This document shows, piece by piece, positions 20,138-31,831 of a stretch of DNA of 64,000 nt (positions within the stretch are counted from its first letter, which is position 1; each line of letters begins with the position of its first letter). The stretch is taken from NCBI GenBank assembly GCA_030272155.1, contig CP126206.1, positions 310,001 through 374,000 on the forward strand. The letters are read 5' to 3'. The notes under the pieces were generated by a model. That model did not search any database and was not told the DNA's origin. It saw only the letters and a program-made list of their open reading frames with translations. The DNA is from Tetradesmus obliquus. Taxonomy: Eukaryota > Chlorophyta > Chlorophyceae > Sphaeropleales > Scenedesmaceae. A program made the translations under genes and the position numbers.

Positions 20138-21532
20138 CTACACTGCTGAGCAGCATGAAATCCTGCTGCCAACTGCAGCACATATTGACAGCTCTGCACT
20201 GCTGTCAATGCAAGGCACAGCCACTGCTGTGCTCACCTGTGCCTCCTTGGGGCAGTTGCGCTTGATGTGCCCCTGCTCGCCGCAGCCGTAGCAGGTCACT
20301 GGCTCACGCTTGCCGGTGAACTTGGGCTTGGGCTGGAACTTACCCTTGCCGTGCTGTGGCTTCTGCACGCCGCCAGCTGGTTTGAAGGGCTGGCGCGGAG
20401 GGAAGCCACGTTGCTGGCTTCGGCGGTCGCGGGAGTTGAAACCATTGCCGCCGCCGCCGTTGCTGGACTGGCGCGCTGCTGCGCGAGCAGTCTGCTGGTC
20501 AAAAGGCACTGCGTGATTGACCACGTTAGCACGGAAGTCAGCATAGAGCAGCCATGGTTTCATGTCAGCTGTGTATGCAATCAGATCCTTCAGCTTTGCA
20601 TGCACTGCTCTGTGCACCAAGCAGATCTTGAGGAAGTCACTCACTGGCTGCTGCATGCGGGCCCAGATGGCCTCTAGCTTTGCTACGGTGCCCATAGTGT
20701 CTGGCTTCTGCACATCAGAGTGCACACTGAGGCATTCATAGAAAAGCTGCAAGTCAGTGTCCTGCCGGCCAGCTAGCGCTGACCCCAGCACCCCGTTGCT
20801 GAAGTCCTCCCAGGTGTAGCTGCCATCCATCAGCTGCTCAGGCTCGCTGAAGTCTTTCAGCTGCGGGAACACCATGGCCCTGGCATCTGCGCTGAGGCAG
20901 CAGAACACTGCAATGGCAAACAACTGGTGCAGTGGCACTCCCTGTAGCAGCAGCCAGAGCCTGCTAGCTGCCAGCCAGCTGATCATGTCCTTGGGGTTGT
21001 CCTTGGCCTTGTCCCCTGCGTGCAGCTGGCCGTTAGGCGATGTCTTGCCGAGTATCTTGGCTGCTGCGAAGGCCTTGTCAAACGCTGCGTTGCTGCTGGC
21101 CGTTCTAGCCTTAGCTGTTGCCTTGCCTGCGTCAGACAGGAGAGACTTAATAAAGTTCTTAGCATTCTCCTTGTTGTCGCTCCACATGCTCTCGAATAGC
21201 TCGCGTGACACGCCACAGTCAGTTGGCGCGGCACGGAACCAAACGAGCATGTTGGCTGTTTCTGCTGCAGAAAGCGGTGGCAGAAATTCCACATCATTAT
21301 CGAGGCGCATGCCAGCTGCTGCAGCTGCAAGGCCGTCTACCTCGGCTCCGGCTAGCTCGGCTACCACTGCAACTGCAGCTGCTGCTGCGTCCATCTGCTC
21401 CTGATCCTGCTCATCATGCACCATTGCATTTAAATCAGCCGGTTCAGCCATTGCTGAAGTGGACTGGACCGTGACAGGTCTCGGCCACCACTGTAACGAC
21501 TGAGGAAGCGTAGGGAAGCGTATAGAAGACAA
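20138..21532 (-). CDS. Gag polyprotein with CCHC zinc knuckle (retroelement)
   Basis: 464 codons. An acidic, Ala-rich N terminus leads into a capsid-like helical region ('MISWLAASRLWLLLQGVPLH', 'VSDFLKICLVHRAVHAKLKD'), then a basic Gly/Arg/Gln-rich linker and one zinc knuckle 'CYGCGEQGHIKRNC' (C-x2-C-x4-H-x4-C). The fold and order are those of gypsy/copia Gag, which packages the element RNA. The real start may be the internal Met of 'MAEPADLNAMV' rather than the first Met. Homology is to families, not to a named element. Confidence 0.8.
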   Translation of the reverse strand: MSSIRFPTLPQSLQWWPRPVTVQSTSAMAEPADLNAMVHDEQDQEQMDAAAAAVAVVAELAGAEVDGLAAAAAGMRLDNDVEFLPPLSAAETANMLVWFRAAPTDCGVSRELFESMWSDNKENAKNFIKSLLSDAGKATAKARTASSNAAFDKAFAAAKILGKTSPNGQLHAGDKAKDNPKDMISWLAASRLWLLLQGVPLHQLFAIAVFCCLSADARAMVFPQLKDFSEPEQLMDGSYTWEDFSNGVLGSALAGRQDTDLQLFYECLSVHSDVQKPDTMGTVAKLEAIWARMQQPVSDFLKICLVHRAVHAKLKDLIAYTADMKPWLLYADFRANVVNHAVPFDQQTARAAARQSSNGGGGNGFNSRDRRSQQRGFPPRQPFKPAGGVQKPQHGKGKFQPKPKFTGKREPVTCYGCGEQGHIKRNCPKEAQVSTAVAVPCIDSSAELSICAAVGSRISCCSAV

Positions 21533-21703
21533 AAAGGGTTAATAGGATATTATGATAAGCCCGTGGGGAACTCTCAGGAGTCGAATCCCTCCCCTCCTAC
21601 ATTGCAGGGCCTATGTAGTTCTCTCGTCCAACGACCCCGGCTAGGGTATAGGTCTCATCTTGGACCTACGGCACGGCTCTCTCTCTAGACCCTACAGTAT
21701 CTA

Positions 21704-23862
21704 TTATACTGTGCCGTTACATGCTGCTGCTGACACGAGCTGGCCGTTGTCGCCAAAGAAGTCACACATGACTGCTCCCAGCACTAAGCCCGGGAACACT
21801 TGCGGATCAAATGCTATGCCCAGCTGCTTGAAGGCCTCGCGTATGGGGTCTGCATCTGCACTGCCCGCCAGCTGCATCACCTGTCGCAGCTGCATCACAA
21901 TCGGTGTTGTCATCACGCTGTGCTTCAGCCTGCTCAGAGGGTCGGCAGAAGCGCCAACTGCTGGCTGGGGTCTGCAGGAGCGCCGGCTCCTGCAGGTTGA
22001 TCATCCACGCCTGGCACCACTGCCTCGGCGCCGCGCGGCTTGATAGCTGTACGCCGCGCGCCAGGCTTGGCCGTAGCAAGCAGCAGATCAGGGCCACCAA
22101 GGCCCCTGTCAATGCTGCTGCCCGACCCTTGCTGTTGCTGCTGCTGTGGCTGCTGCCGGAGGCAGCAGCGTCGCAGCCTTCCAAACCCCCAATTGCCCCG
22201 CCCGCTGCTGCAGCGCTGCTGCTGCCCTAAATGTCAGGTAACGCCGCCCAGCTAACCTGGCGGCTGCTGCCAGAGGCAGCAGCGCCGCCTTGCGGGCTGC
22301 TGTTGCCCAGGGGCGTGGATGCCCCCAAACTGATGTACCTGCCACTACTGCTGCTGCTGCTGCTGACCCTGTCGACGTGCGGAGCGCACGCCAGGAAGTC
22401 GCCGAAGGTCGAGTTGCTGATGGCTGATTTGGCGATCCCTGAGCGGGCCAGGAAAATGCTCTTGCTGCCTGGCGGCTGCACACGCATGGCGCCCATGAAC
22501 GCGCCGGGCGGCCCGAAGTCCAGCCCAGGCTGCTGCTGGTGCCACTGGCGCTGATCCAGGTCAAAAGCCCCGCCACGGCCGCCACGCTGCTGTTGCTCGC
22601 GCCCGCGGCCGCCCTGCTGCTGCTCCCGGCCACCCTGCTGGCGCGCCCCGCCCAGAGCCCCGCCTGCAGCGCCAATGTAGGAACGCTGCTGCGGCGGCGG
22701 CGGCTGCTGCTGCTGCTGCTGCTGCCTCGGTGCGGCCTGCAGCTGCTGCTGCGGCTTCTGCACCGGCGGCTTCAGCTGGCCAGTCTGCGCGTCATGGCTG
22801 CGGCATATTGCCTGCAGCATGTTGAAGCAAACAGCTGCGTCATTGCCCTTCTGCACTGCTGTGGTCGCCTTGTTCTGTAGCTGCTGCTTGAGGATCATGA
22901 CCATAGGGTCGCTGCCAAAGTATGTGAACACCCGCTCCAGCTCCTCCAGCGGATGCGGCAGCGGCATCCTGAAGTCGCCATGTAGCTTGATCCGCTGCAG
23001 GAACGACGCTGCCGGCTCCGTCTTTGGGTTCCAGCCTACTGCTGAAAGCCTGGACAGAGCAATCAGCAGGTCCGCTGGCTTGCTGGGGTTAGCTGCCTCA
23101 AGGCTGCGCAGGAACGCCTCCACATCCGTGCCGTGGGCCAGCTCCGGCCCAAAGCTCTACCGCATCTTGGCAGACACCTTGCTCCTGACCATGCCAATGA
23201 CACGGGAGCTGCGTACCAGGGGCACACAGTCATCTACGCTGGCCAGGGCTGTGCGCACTGACCCTGTCCACGCTCATGGTCGGCACAAACTCTATGACTG
23301 GCTTGAGCGCTGCCTCAATCTCGTTCTGCGCTGCCTTGACCTCTGCCAGAAACAGCCTGTTGCTGCGGCGCGGGCTGCGCTGCTTCTTGCCACTGCTCCT
23401 GCTGCGGTAGGGCAGTGGCTGCTCGGCCACACTGCCCCGCCTGTGACTGCTGTTCCCGCCTCTGCCGCTGCTTGAACTGCTGCTGCCACCACTGGCAGCA
23501 TAGTAAGGCCTCTCCTGCTGCTGCTGCCCTACAGGCACAGCCACTGCTGCTGCTGCTGCTGGAAGGCCTGAGTTCATCAGCTGCGCAGCAACGCCGTTAG
23601 CGAGCTGCTGCTGTGACAGCTGTAGAGCGCTGACCATAGCGACGCGCGCCTGCGCCAGGTCCCTGAACTCCACGATGAGAAACCGCACGGCCTCCTCAGC
23701 AGTGCTGTCGCTACTCAGCTCGCTGCGAAACCTGTCTACATTGACCCCAAGATCGATCAAATCGTTAAGAAACTTGAAGTATAGCGGGTCCCGCAAGCAA
23801 GCGGGCACCTCGGTAAGCGCAAGCTGGGGCATGGCCATCCTACACAAGAGCTGTTCCCTCAA
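21704..23862 (-). pseudogene. Second decayed Gag-like region
   Basis: Open blocks on the minus strand at 23862-23230, 23123-22227 and 21916-21704 appear to be one broken polyprotein. After 'KPVIEFVPTMSVD' a frame change leads to 'VPLVRSSRVIGMVRSKVSAK', then a TAG, then 'GPELAHGTDVEAFLRSLE'. Middle parts are helical ('ADLLIALSRLSAVGWNPKTE', 'FLQRIKLHGDFRMPLPHPLE') and then Gln/Arg/Gly-rich ('GGREQQQGGRGREQQ'), like Gag nucleic-acid-binding tails, but with no zinc knuckle. It starts exactly where the 304-bp repeat ends (23856-24159), so that repeat could be its LTR. Family uncertain. Confidence 0.5.
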
Positions 23863-24159
23863 TCTCCACCATAAAGATTAGCTTCCATGAAAGCACGGGG
23901 TGTTCAAGCTCGTAATCGCAGACGCGTGTGTAGGGGTTGGGTGTATCCAGATACTTTTCACATTTTCACACAAAGGCGGCCAGACTGAAGTCGACAAGGA
24001 CGTGCCCCAACAACCTTTTCTTTAATCCAACACCCAACAGTGTTTCACTGCGAGTGTGCTGGCTATAGGCAAGCACCGAGCATGGCATGTGTTACTCAGG
24101 GTTCTGCAACCACAGAGCAGTGCACAGCAACAGCAGAGCGCTGCAAATCACAGACTACA
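23856..24159 (-). repeat. 304-bp inverted repeat, left arm
   Basis: Matches 28145-28448 in reverse complement with about 7 mismatches in 304 bp and no gaps seen. On the minus strand it begins TGTAGTCTG and abuts the start of the Gag-like region, so it may be an LTR. Confidence 0.93.
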
Positions 24160-25189
24160 GTTTACACTAGTCCTACCGTTGTTTAGCATCAGCACTGCGT
24201 GTGCTGTGACTGACGGCTTTGCCTGCAAGGCCATATGTCAAGTTACACACACAGAGACTTTCAGGGGTGAGTCTCCTTGGGTGACAGCCTGTTTTGCTGA
24301 GTCATCTGCGACGTTCCAGATGTTCGGGTGTTCGTTGCAACGTAGTTGCCTGTGCACACCGTGTAACCCCTCTTCTTCTTTTTTGTATCCAGTTTGCATG
24401 TGACCGTATTGCAAATGGTACAACAGTTGAAGTGAGCATGAAGAGAGACCTTGCACCGCTGGCAAGTTTTAATGGCAGTACCCATACATGCCTCAGGTGT
24501 TTTTTATTTCTCTTGCAGTATGTATGCAGTATATGTTGAATGTACATAAGTTTGTGTGTTGTACGCAGTCTGCGTGGGAGTGACAAAATATGATGTTACA
24601 GCCTGCATAATGTAGCACACATTATGTGTCCGCACTCTACAATGCTACTCGCACGTGACAGAGTGCCCAATGATTACACTCTGCAAAGAGTTGATCGTAT
24701 ACTTTATTATGATGTCAGTATCACGTGTGTAGCTGTGTTGTCAGCAACGGAGCAGTGACGACGCAGAATTGCATGTGGTCCCATTCCACAGGAGCATACT
24801 ACGCCCTGGTCCGTGTCCTTTGGCATCGACCTCTTTGCCTCTTCAGAGTGGGCTTTTGGCCCCTGCAGTTGTGCCCCTTGTCTGTTTGTATTCCGGCGTC
24901 AAGCCTATATAAGAAGTGCCATGTCAGTGACATGTAACAGTTCTATTGATGCTCTCGGCTGAGTCCTTCGGCAGGTCTCACCTACGGACGTCAAAGTTTA
25001 TCACTGCAGCCTCCGTTTGTACATCACATGCGGTATCTCCTATCCATGAGGTCTGGACAACTCCAGGTGTAATACAAACCACGGCGCCACCAGGACAAGT
25101 ACGGCAGCATGTCATCCACGACAGGAGCTTCCGCAGCAATGGTCAGTGGTCGACGAACAGTTGCTTTTCAAAAAGAGGGCTTTCCCCTG

Positions 25190-25307
25190 TAATATGACAG
25201 AACTAGGCATGGTAAATGCACAATCGTTCACCTGCAAGCAATGCTGGTCCAGAAGCCCCCCCTCCCGAAGGCTCCTGGCGCTCCAAGTGGGCTGTCCACG
25301 CAGGCAC
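25190..25307 (+). repeat. Dispersed repeat A, copy 1
   Basis: Shares AATATGACAG, GGTAAATGCACAA-like and CTGCAAGCAATGCTGGTCC ... CCGAAGG ... CTCCAAGTGG blocks with 57941-58050. Partial copies lie at 58089-58159 and, inverted, at 56207-56277. Confidence 0.85.
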
Positions 25308-26501
25308 GTCTGTCCAGCATCATGGCACCATGGCACCTGTACTGCAGGCAGTTGATGCTTGATGTGGTGGTGGAGGTGTTGGTCACCTCTTTGCAGCTGT
25401 GATGCACATGCATGCCTGCTCAAGCAGCTGCAGCAGCACAGCACCCAACCATACCCAGACACACCTAGGTGAGTGCACCCTAGTTGAAACCTTCCTGGGC
25501 TGGAAGCTTGCTGCGACTTCCTATGGTACTTCTAGGCAAGGGCTGTGTTTGACGTTTGCAAAGGCTACACACTGTTGCTTTGGATCAACAGCAATATTCG
25601 TTCATGACAACAATCTTAAGAACATTTACGCATCCTACCCTACCTGCTGTGTACTTGTCTATGTCCAATTTGAAAGACACAAAGTCTGCCGCCTGAGCAA
25701 TGGCCTTGAGCATGGGCACCTGCAGCAAGCCGTGCTTTGCAAAATTGTGTTCAACCTGTTGTGGATGGTGCCAGGACCCACATGTAACTATCCTCTCTCA
25801 AAATTGCCGTTGAAAGGTACTGCTCGCACCTGCACGCGCCTTGCATGCTTGCCATGGTCACTTCACTACAGACTACACAAACAATGCTGAAGAAATTGAC
25901 AGCCTACGTAGGGAACTGCCACTCAAAGCAGCCAGGCAGCTGGCTGCAGCGACAAGAGCACTGCCATACCACAACTTGGGGTACAGCCATGGCAAGTCTG
26001 TGCAGCCTAGACGGCGCATGTGAACGGCAATGCTGGCAATGCATGTGCGGAACTGCTTCGTTGCACGACTCTGCAGCTGCTGATGCCCCATTCCTTTTTG
26101 AGTCGGTCTTGTCAGTTTGTTGGTTGCTGACCAGCTTTGATCTCTCGCACAGACGTACACATGCTATCAATGCTGCACAGCACTGCATGCACCCACTGTG
26201 TGCGAGGCGTCGCTGTAGTCGGTGATTGCGGGTATGTTGAAGTACTGGTAGTTGTGGAACAGGTCCTTGAGCAGCTGCGGCAGGCGGCAGGCACAGGGTC
26301 ACAGCGGCAGTGGTTGGATTGCTGTTGCACAGCATACAACAAGGCTAGGGAAGCTTACATGCCACACACCATAAGGTTGCACTGAGCAACGCATGTATAT
26401 GTTGTGTAATCATTGGTATGCCTGTTGGGATAGACTTTCACAAAGCATGGTATTGGTACAGCCTGGCAATGTGAGGCCCACACACGGGAGCGCGCAAACG
26501 T

Positions 26502-26606
26502 CCGCAAGTCTGGGTTGCGTGCCCGCGGGCGAAATGTCACCTAAGCCCCCTCCCACCCACACGCGTCACAACTTCAGGTGACCGAAGTACGCCACAGATG
26601 TTACCC
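26502..26606 (+). repeat. Dispersed repeat B, copy 1
   Basis: About 105 bp nearly identical to 48616-48722, same orientation, differing by a 3-bp indel (AAC) and a few substitutions. Contains CCGCAAGTCTGGGTTGCG and CACCTAAGCCCCCTCCCACC. Confidence 0.95.
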
Positions 26607-27210
26607 ACCTCTGAACATACGGCACTGGGTGGGTTGATAGGCGCCGCCTCCCAAAGCAGCAGCCGGTCCATATCAATGCCACACGTTGGCATGCTACGGT
26701 TGGTACTAACGTACCATTGGCACTGCCAACGGCGACACGCCTCCGTGTCTCGCCAGACACGTGTACATATCCGTCTTCGGGCAGTGTGACATGACCTCGT
26801 GTCAGCGGTGTATCTGGCCTCGTTTTAAAACGAGCCTCAGGAGCAGAGACGAGCCTCCTGACCGGGCACCGCCGCTTCAGCTCGGCCAGCTCTGGCAGCA
26901 AGACAGTGTTGGGCACAGCAGCTGGCTGCTGCTGGCACATAATGTGATCAGGTTCTGCTGCTGCCCAGCTGGCAGGTTTCCGACCATGCAGGTGCCGCTA
27001 CCAACCAGGCAGCTTCGACCAGGCACTGGTGCGCCCAGCATGCGTTGCAGTGCAGATGAAGGGGAGCTACACGCACAGCTGCCGGGCAAGTAGGCAGCAG
27101 CAAGTTCTAACACAAGCAAAAGGCAGCCATGCTTGGTGGTTTGAAGGACTGTGCTGCTGCTTTGCTGTGTTACAGTGCAACTTAAACCGCCTGCTGCACG
27201 CATCACTCAC

Positions 27211-27900
27211 CTCACAAACCAGCCCTGCCCAACAGAGGTGGGCGCTGCCTCCCAGCGCGTTGCGCCCAGGTCCATGTAGATGGCCTGGCAGGTGCGGTTG
27301 AGGCACGCCTGGCTGGCAAGAGGGTGCGCGGCAGCGTGCATCGCGTTAACATCTGCCGCAGAGAAAGCAGGGCCTGCTTTGCCAGCAGTAGGTAGCCTCT
27401 GTCGAACACATCAGCTCCCATGTCACAATGTGCGTGCGGGTGGCGTAGGCCGTGTGCCAGTGGCTCTATCCAGGTCGTGACCTTATTTTGAGGCTGCCCT
27501 GGGCACGTCGCAGTTGTAACAAAGCGGGAGAATACCTGGGGGTCGTACACAACCTGATCGCCACCTGCAGCCTGTTGCTTCAAAGTGTCCAGCCAGATCT
27601 TGGTCCATGCCACCTGCTGAGGCGCCTTGACAGCATCACAGAACGTGTTCTGCCAGCTGGCGACATTGTCCAACCATGACTGCTCAAATGCAGAAGATAT
27701 GTACTTGGTCGCAACAGTGCAAGACTGTTGCTGCTGCTGCTACGAAGGGCCATACCGCCGTTAGCTGCCGCCCGTATTAGTATGTGTCGTGCCCTTCAGC
27801 ATCACCGTGCGTAAATCGACTGTGAAGTCACTGTACAGCACCAGCAGCAGTGTGACAATGCACACTGACAGAGCAGCCTTGTAGAGTAGCGCATCGTTGT
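27211..27900 (-). pseudogene. FkbM-like methyltransferase gene, partial or broken
   Basis: Exon-like block about 27895-27790 encodes 'ALSVCIVTLLLVLYSDFTVD', a likely signal anchor. A second block, about 27720-27211, reads 'AFEQSWLDNVASW', 'VVYDPQVFSRFV', 'VTTWIEPLAHGLRHP', 'ADVFDRGYLLLA', then, in another frame, 'ADVNAMHAAAHPLASQACL' and 'AIYMDLGATRWE' before a donor at 27210. The IEPL..LRHP / DRGYLL / MDLGA pattern is one I associate with algal FkbM-domain proteins. The DLGA strand would be SAM-binding motif I. The one-base frame change near 27365 suggests a pseudogene or a sequence error, and the rest of the methyltransferase domain was not found. Function by family only: methyl transfer, probably to a sugar. 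Confidence 0.5.
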
Positions 27901-28072
27901 GGCGTGGATGATAGATACATCACAGACACCTTAGGTGTTTGTATGAGGGCAGTCAATGGAGGTTGTGCTGCACGCCAGCAGCACCAATAAAGGGTAGGCT
28001 TTTGCTGTGCTCCTGCAGACGTGACAACCCTGCCTGGCAATGATCCTTGGTGACACGGAGGTCAGCCTGTGT

Positions 28073-28107
<35 letters not shown>
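28073..28107. repeat. (CAG)n microsatellite, about 11 units
   Basis: Pure CAG run just inside the right inverted arm. Confidence 0.97.
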
Positions 28108-28110
<3 letters not shown>

Positions 28111-28144
28111 AGCTGAAAACAATCTCAAAGGTGCTAATATCATA

Positions 28145-28448
28145 TGTAGTCTGTGATTTGCAGCGCTCTGCTGTTGCTGTGCACTGCTCTGTGGTTGCAG
28201 AACCCTGAGTCACACATGCCATGCTCGGTGCTTGCCTACAGCCAGCACACTCGCAGTGACACACTGTTGGGTGTTAGATTAAAGAAAAGGTTGTAGGGGC
28301 ACGTCCTTGTCGAATTCAGTCTGGCCGCCTTTGTGTGAAAAAGTGAAAAGTATCTGGATACACCCAACCCCTACACACGCGTCTGCGATTACGAGCTTGA
28401 ACACCCCGTGCTTTCATGGAAGCTAATCTTTATGGTGGAGATTGAGGG
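28145..28448 (+). repeat. 304-bp inverted repeat, right arm
   Basis: Reverse-complement partner of 23856-24159. It is followed at once by a second, partial copy of its own middle part (28453-28536). Confidence 0.93.
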
Positions 28449-28452
28449 GGAT

Positions 28453-28536
28453 TGCAGAACCCTGAGTAACACATGCCATGCTCGGTGCTTGCCTATAGCC
28501 AGCACACTCGCAGTGAAACACTGTTGGGTGTTTGTT
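28453..28536 (+). repeat. Partial repeat of the right arm
   Basis: Repeats about 83 bp of 28193-28275 in direct orientation. At the diagnostic sites (TAACAC, CTATAGCC, GTGAAACAC) it matches the left arm rather than the adjacent right arm, so it did not arise by simple tandem duplication of its neighbour. Confidence 0.88.
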
Positions 28537-30644
28537 CGAGTTTCTGCTGTTTTGAGTGGTGCTTGGTTACTGGCTCATGTGAGTGCGGATTGTTGCCACC
28601 GCTGTGCTGCATCTGCATGTCCCTGGTTGGTGTTGCTCTGTGCTTGTTTCGGGATTGTATGTGTTGGCACGCTTTGTTTGCATTGCCTGTCGGTTGTTTG
28701 GTGCTAGTGTTGGCTTGTGATGGCTTGCTTGTGCCTCAGTCTTCTCTTTTGGGAGGGGGTGAAGGTGTAGGCTACACACAGCGCTGACTGATAGACTTCA
28801 CTGAAGCTTTGTGGTGTGATCTACCACAGCCAGAGTAAGGATGGAAAGGTGTTGCAGCTTCTGTGTGTACGCCTGCTGTGATAAAAGAGTCAGCCTGAGG
28901 CACTGCGCTTCTAGGTTCAGCTGTTATAACAGTGTTATGCTGAGTCAGCGTAACAGTTACAGCTACAGGTTATGAAATGCCGTGAGTTGGCAGGTGTGAA
29001 GAAGAAAAAGGAAGTATGTTGCAACGCTGTCAAGCGTGTGCAGACCATGTGGCCGTCGAATGTCACAAGGTAACAAATCCAGTGCTACACATGATTATGC
29101 TGGATCAAATGCATATGAAAGTGAGGGTTTTATCTGAGTAACTGAGTATGTGGCTACTGTTTGCTCAGCGGCTGTAGCTGTTGTCCAACGGTGCGATGCA
29201 TCAACCGCCGGACCTCCACTTCCAGTCGCAGGCGGGCGAAGCCATGCATGTCACAAGCCATGCATGTCAACAAGTGTCTCTGGGCTGCATAATCTACAGT
29301 TCGCTGATAGAATGAAACACAGTGCGAAGCTGTATCCTTCGGATGTAGCAGCTGCTGGACAGTGGAATAAAGCAGGGGTGCTGCTGATGCTACAGTTGTA
29401 AGCAGCTTGCCGCGCAATTCCATTACTTGTGAAGTATCTTGTCGACTCATAGGTTTATGCTTGTTTATTAACGCCGTGAGTCCTGCCTAGTAAAGCCTGC
29501 AGCCTGGCACGGTCGTGTGTTGGTCTCAGTCGGGCTGCCCCGGTACAGCAAAAACAGCTACACAATATTTAATGATAGCCACATACCTGCTAAGGAAACA
29601 ACGGCCACCTGGATAGTGTGCTCGTAGCAAGGGGGTGCATTATTTAGCTTGTGCTTGGCTAGCCGGCACTGCTTTGAGATGCATGACAGTCAGTAACAAT
29701 CAATGCACTGAATACGTACAACGTGCTTTTTCTGTATGCAAACGTACGGCTTTCTTGAGTTTACGACGGTATCACTGCGCGTTAAGCCAAGTGTCGACGG
29801 CGCTTACTGCGCATTGAGATACTGCTTTCTGGATCGCTGGCAGCCACTTGCTTCAAACACTGGATTTAATTGAAATGTGAAATTCAAACATGAGATGCTA
29901 TGTTCGTACCGTACCCCGCTGAGAAAATAATGTCTTCCTCGGCCGCCGGGCTGCAGCACTGCTGCCGTGGACGGTCCACAGCCTGCATTGCAGCACTATT
30001 GTGACGGGATGAAGCTGTTACCATGCAGTGCTGGTAACGGCTGGTAACGGTAACGCGTGGCGGCGGTGGCAGACGGTAATGGGCAGTACCGGTAACGGTG
30101 CAGCGGCTGGCAACGGCCGGTAACGGCTGGTAACGGGCGGCGGTAGGCGGCACCTCCGGCAGCCGCCGCCGGCGGCACCATGGTGCATGTTTAAAGGAGG
30201 TACAGCGTGCATGCAGGTCAGACATTGCATGTAACCACAGTCGCCCAGACCACAACACCGACATGCCCCCAACGCAGCTGACACGACAATTACAACTAGC
30301 GCTCTAGCGCGAGCACCGCTAGCGCTGCCGGCACACTATGCCATGGTTTGCACCTGATCCCTGAGGCCGGTCACGGCCGGAAACGGGCGGTAGCAGTAAC
30401 GGTGGTAACAGCTTCATCCTGTCACTATTGCTGTTTTGGGAATGCATGTGTGAGCCTGCAGCACATTATGTTTTCGAGCTGCAATAGTGGTGATCGTGGG
30501 AGGGACATGTCATTTGAGGATGAGCACGTACAGTACAGGCTGCCAGTGGGCGGTCTAAGGTCTTGTTGACTCCCCTTAAATCCTGTCACACCCTTTCATC
30601 ATCATGTTATATGCAATGCGACGGCTTTGAATGGCTCCTATTTT
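28537..30644. other. Intergenic, no gene seen
   Basis: No domain is recognisable in any frame. A short-period tract of CGGTAACGG-like units occupies 30020-30150. A TCCTGTCACACCC sequence like the ends of the 15998-17332 segment lies near 30585. Confidence 0.4.
30020..30150. repeat. Degenerate GGTAACGG tandem tract
   Basis: Repeated variants of GCTGGTAACGG, CGGTAACGG and GGCAACGG on the plus strand, imperfect, about a dozen units, GC-rich. Confidence 0.75.
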
Positions 30645-31396
30645 AGAGAGTGGCAGAGAGAGTCTTGCATTTTTGCGTATCTGCAAATGTATTTCATCAT
30701 GTCGTCAGTCTTTGCTGGCTTTCACTGCCCCAGTCACTTGTTCTGGGGAAGCTCTGCACCGGCACTGCCAGCTGCTGCTGGAAGCTTCTGGTGGGCGCAT
30801 CTTGCATTCGTGCACGCAGGAGTTCGTGCATTACTGACCCGTCAATTTTCTTTCATAGCATATATATGTATATATGCTTACCGCTGATAATCAGATAGAG
30901 GAGGCAGACCGGAGACAGTCGCAGTGCGCAGTTTCTGAGGTCGAGTTACTCGGGCCTGCAACATTGCATCATGTATCATTCAACAAGGCACTGGGCTCAA
31001 GCGGCAACTCTGTTGCTGCAGCGCAACGACAGAGTGGGACCGGCATGCATTTCAGCGTCTCATGCTGGAGCTCCGCCCTTGCCTCACCCAGGTGGCCACC
31101 TTGCTGACACCACAGACGTCTGCTGATAATGGTAGAATGGCAGCACCTTGCGGTGTGCATCTGGCCAAATATGCTTAGCAGCAGCAATGGCTGCAAAACC
31201 CTGCGACTGTAAAACCAGCAGATCTCTGCTGCATTCAAACACTGACAGCAGCTGCTGCCAGGCAACAAGTGTGCTGCAGCCAGCATTTGACATGCAGAGA
31301 GCCAACTGTAAAACCAGTCACATATGCTGAAGGTAAAACCATAATCAATATTGTAAATACTCATAAACAGTATGTGGCATGTTGATTCCCATCAGG
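30645..31396 (-). repeat. Direct repeat, 3' copy
   Basis: Second copy of the 752-bp repeat, downstream of the RGG frame. Its TATA-like site is changed (CTATGAAAG) relative to the 5' copy. Confidence 0.97.
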
Positions 31397-31831
31397 TGCA
31401 GCAGCAGCAGTCTGCTACCGCTGCTGCTGCCCTTTCCTGCAAGCATTTAATGTAATTAGATTTGCTCTCCCTCTGCCCCTGGCCAGTGCATCTGGCCTGG
31501 AGAGAGAGAGAGGGAGAGAGAGGCCCACCGTCCACCCCTCCTGGCAACAAACCGGCGTGCAGTCAGGTGCTGCTGCCTCACACATACACTGCACTGTCAG
31601 TGCTCATGCATCATGTGTGAAGATCAGACAGCAGCCCCTGAGCCACCAGCAGGTAGGCCAGGAGTCTGCTGCTGATGCTGCACAGCTGTGCACATCATCT
31701 ATGATCAGATTCATGTTGCACCAGCCATCACATATCCGAAACAATCATTCACCACCGCCGACTGCACACAAAGCCATCATGTCACAGCAGCCCTTAGCCA
31801 GCCATGCATCAGCCAATCACACGCTTACAGC

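Larger units (their letters stand above)
18090..21532 (-). pseudogene. Decayed Ty3/gypsy-type retroelement (gag, protease, start of RT)
   Basis: The pieces lie in the expected order on the minus strand but in different frames, so several frameshifts are needed. The RT stops after the fingers region. The gag zinc knuckle, protease and RT start are listed separately. The stretch 20137-19106 links gag to protease with low-complexity and 'FAARDFLWLHTPRQHREL' segments that I cannot assign. No matching 5' LTR or convincing primer-binding site was found between 21533 and 21720. Confidence 0.8.
24160..27210. other. Mostly unassigned interior between inverted arms
   Basis: No gene is recognised with confidence. 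Two short blocks look coding but stay unassigned: minus strand near 26285-26195 ('LLKDLFHNYQYFNIPAITDY') and plus strand near 25865-26020 ('TDYTNNAEEIDSLRRELPLK'). Copies of two dispersed repeats lie here (25190-25307 and 26502-26606). Downstream exons of the FkbM-like gene would be expected in this stretch on the minus strand but were not found. Confidence 0.4.

Noticed and set aside
21560..21610. tRNA T-arm or primer-binding site (GGAGTCGAATCCCTCC)
   Set aside because: A T-arm-like stem can be drawn, but there is no CCA end, no acceptor or anticodon arm, and no LTR edge beside it.
22109..22675. Alternative Arg/Ala-rich minus and plus frames over the Gln-rich Gag-like block
   Set aside because: They are shadows of CAG/CTG-rich coding DNA, open only because GCx, CAG and CTG phases lack stops.
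30590..30615. Another LINE tail (TCATCATCATGTTA)
   Set aside because: Only 14 bases match the LINE end, with no further similarity and no target duplication; too short to support.
30969..31364. 131-codon frame conserved in both 752-bp repeats as a real protein
   Set aside because: Conservation is explained by near-identity of the whole repeat; Cys/Leu-rich content and no domain.
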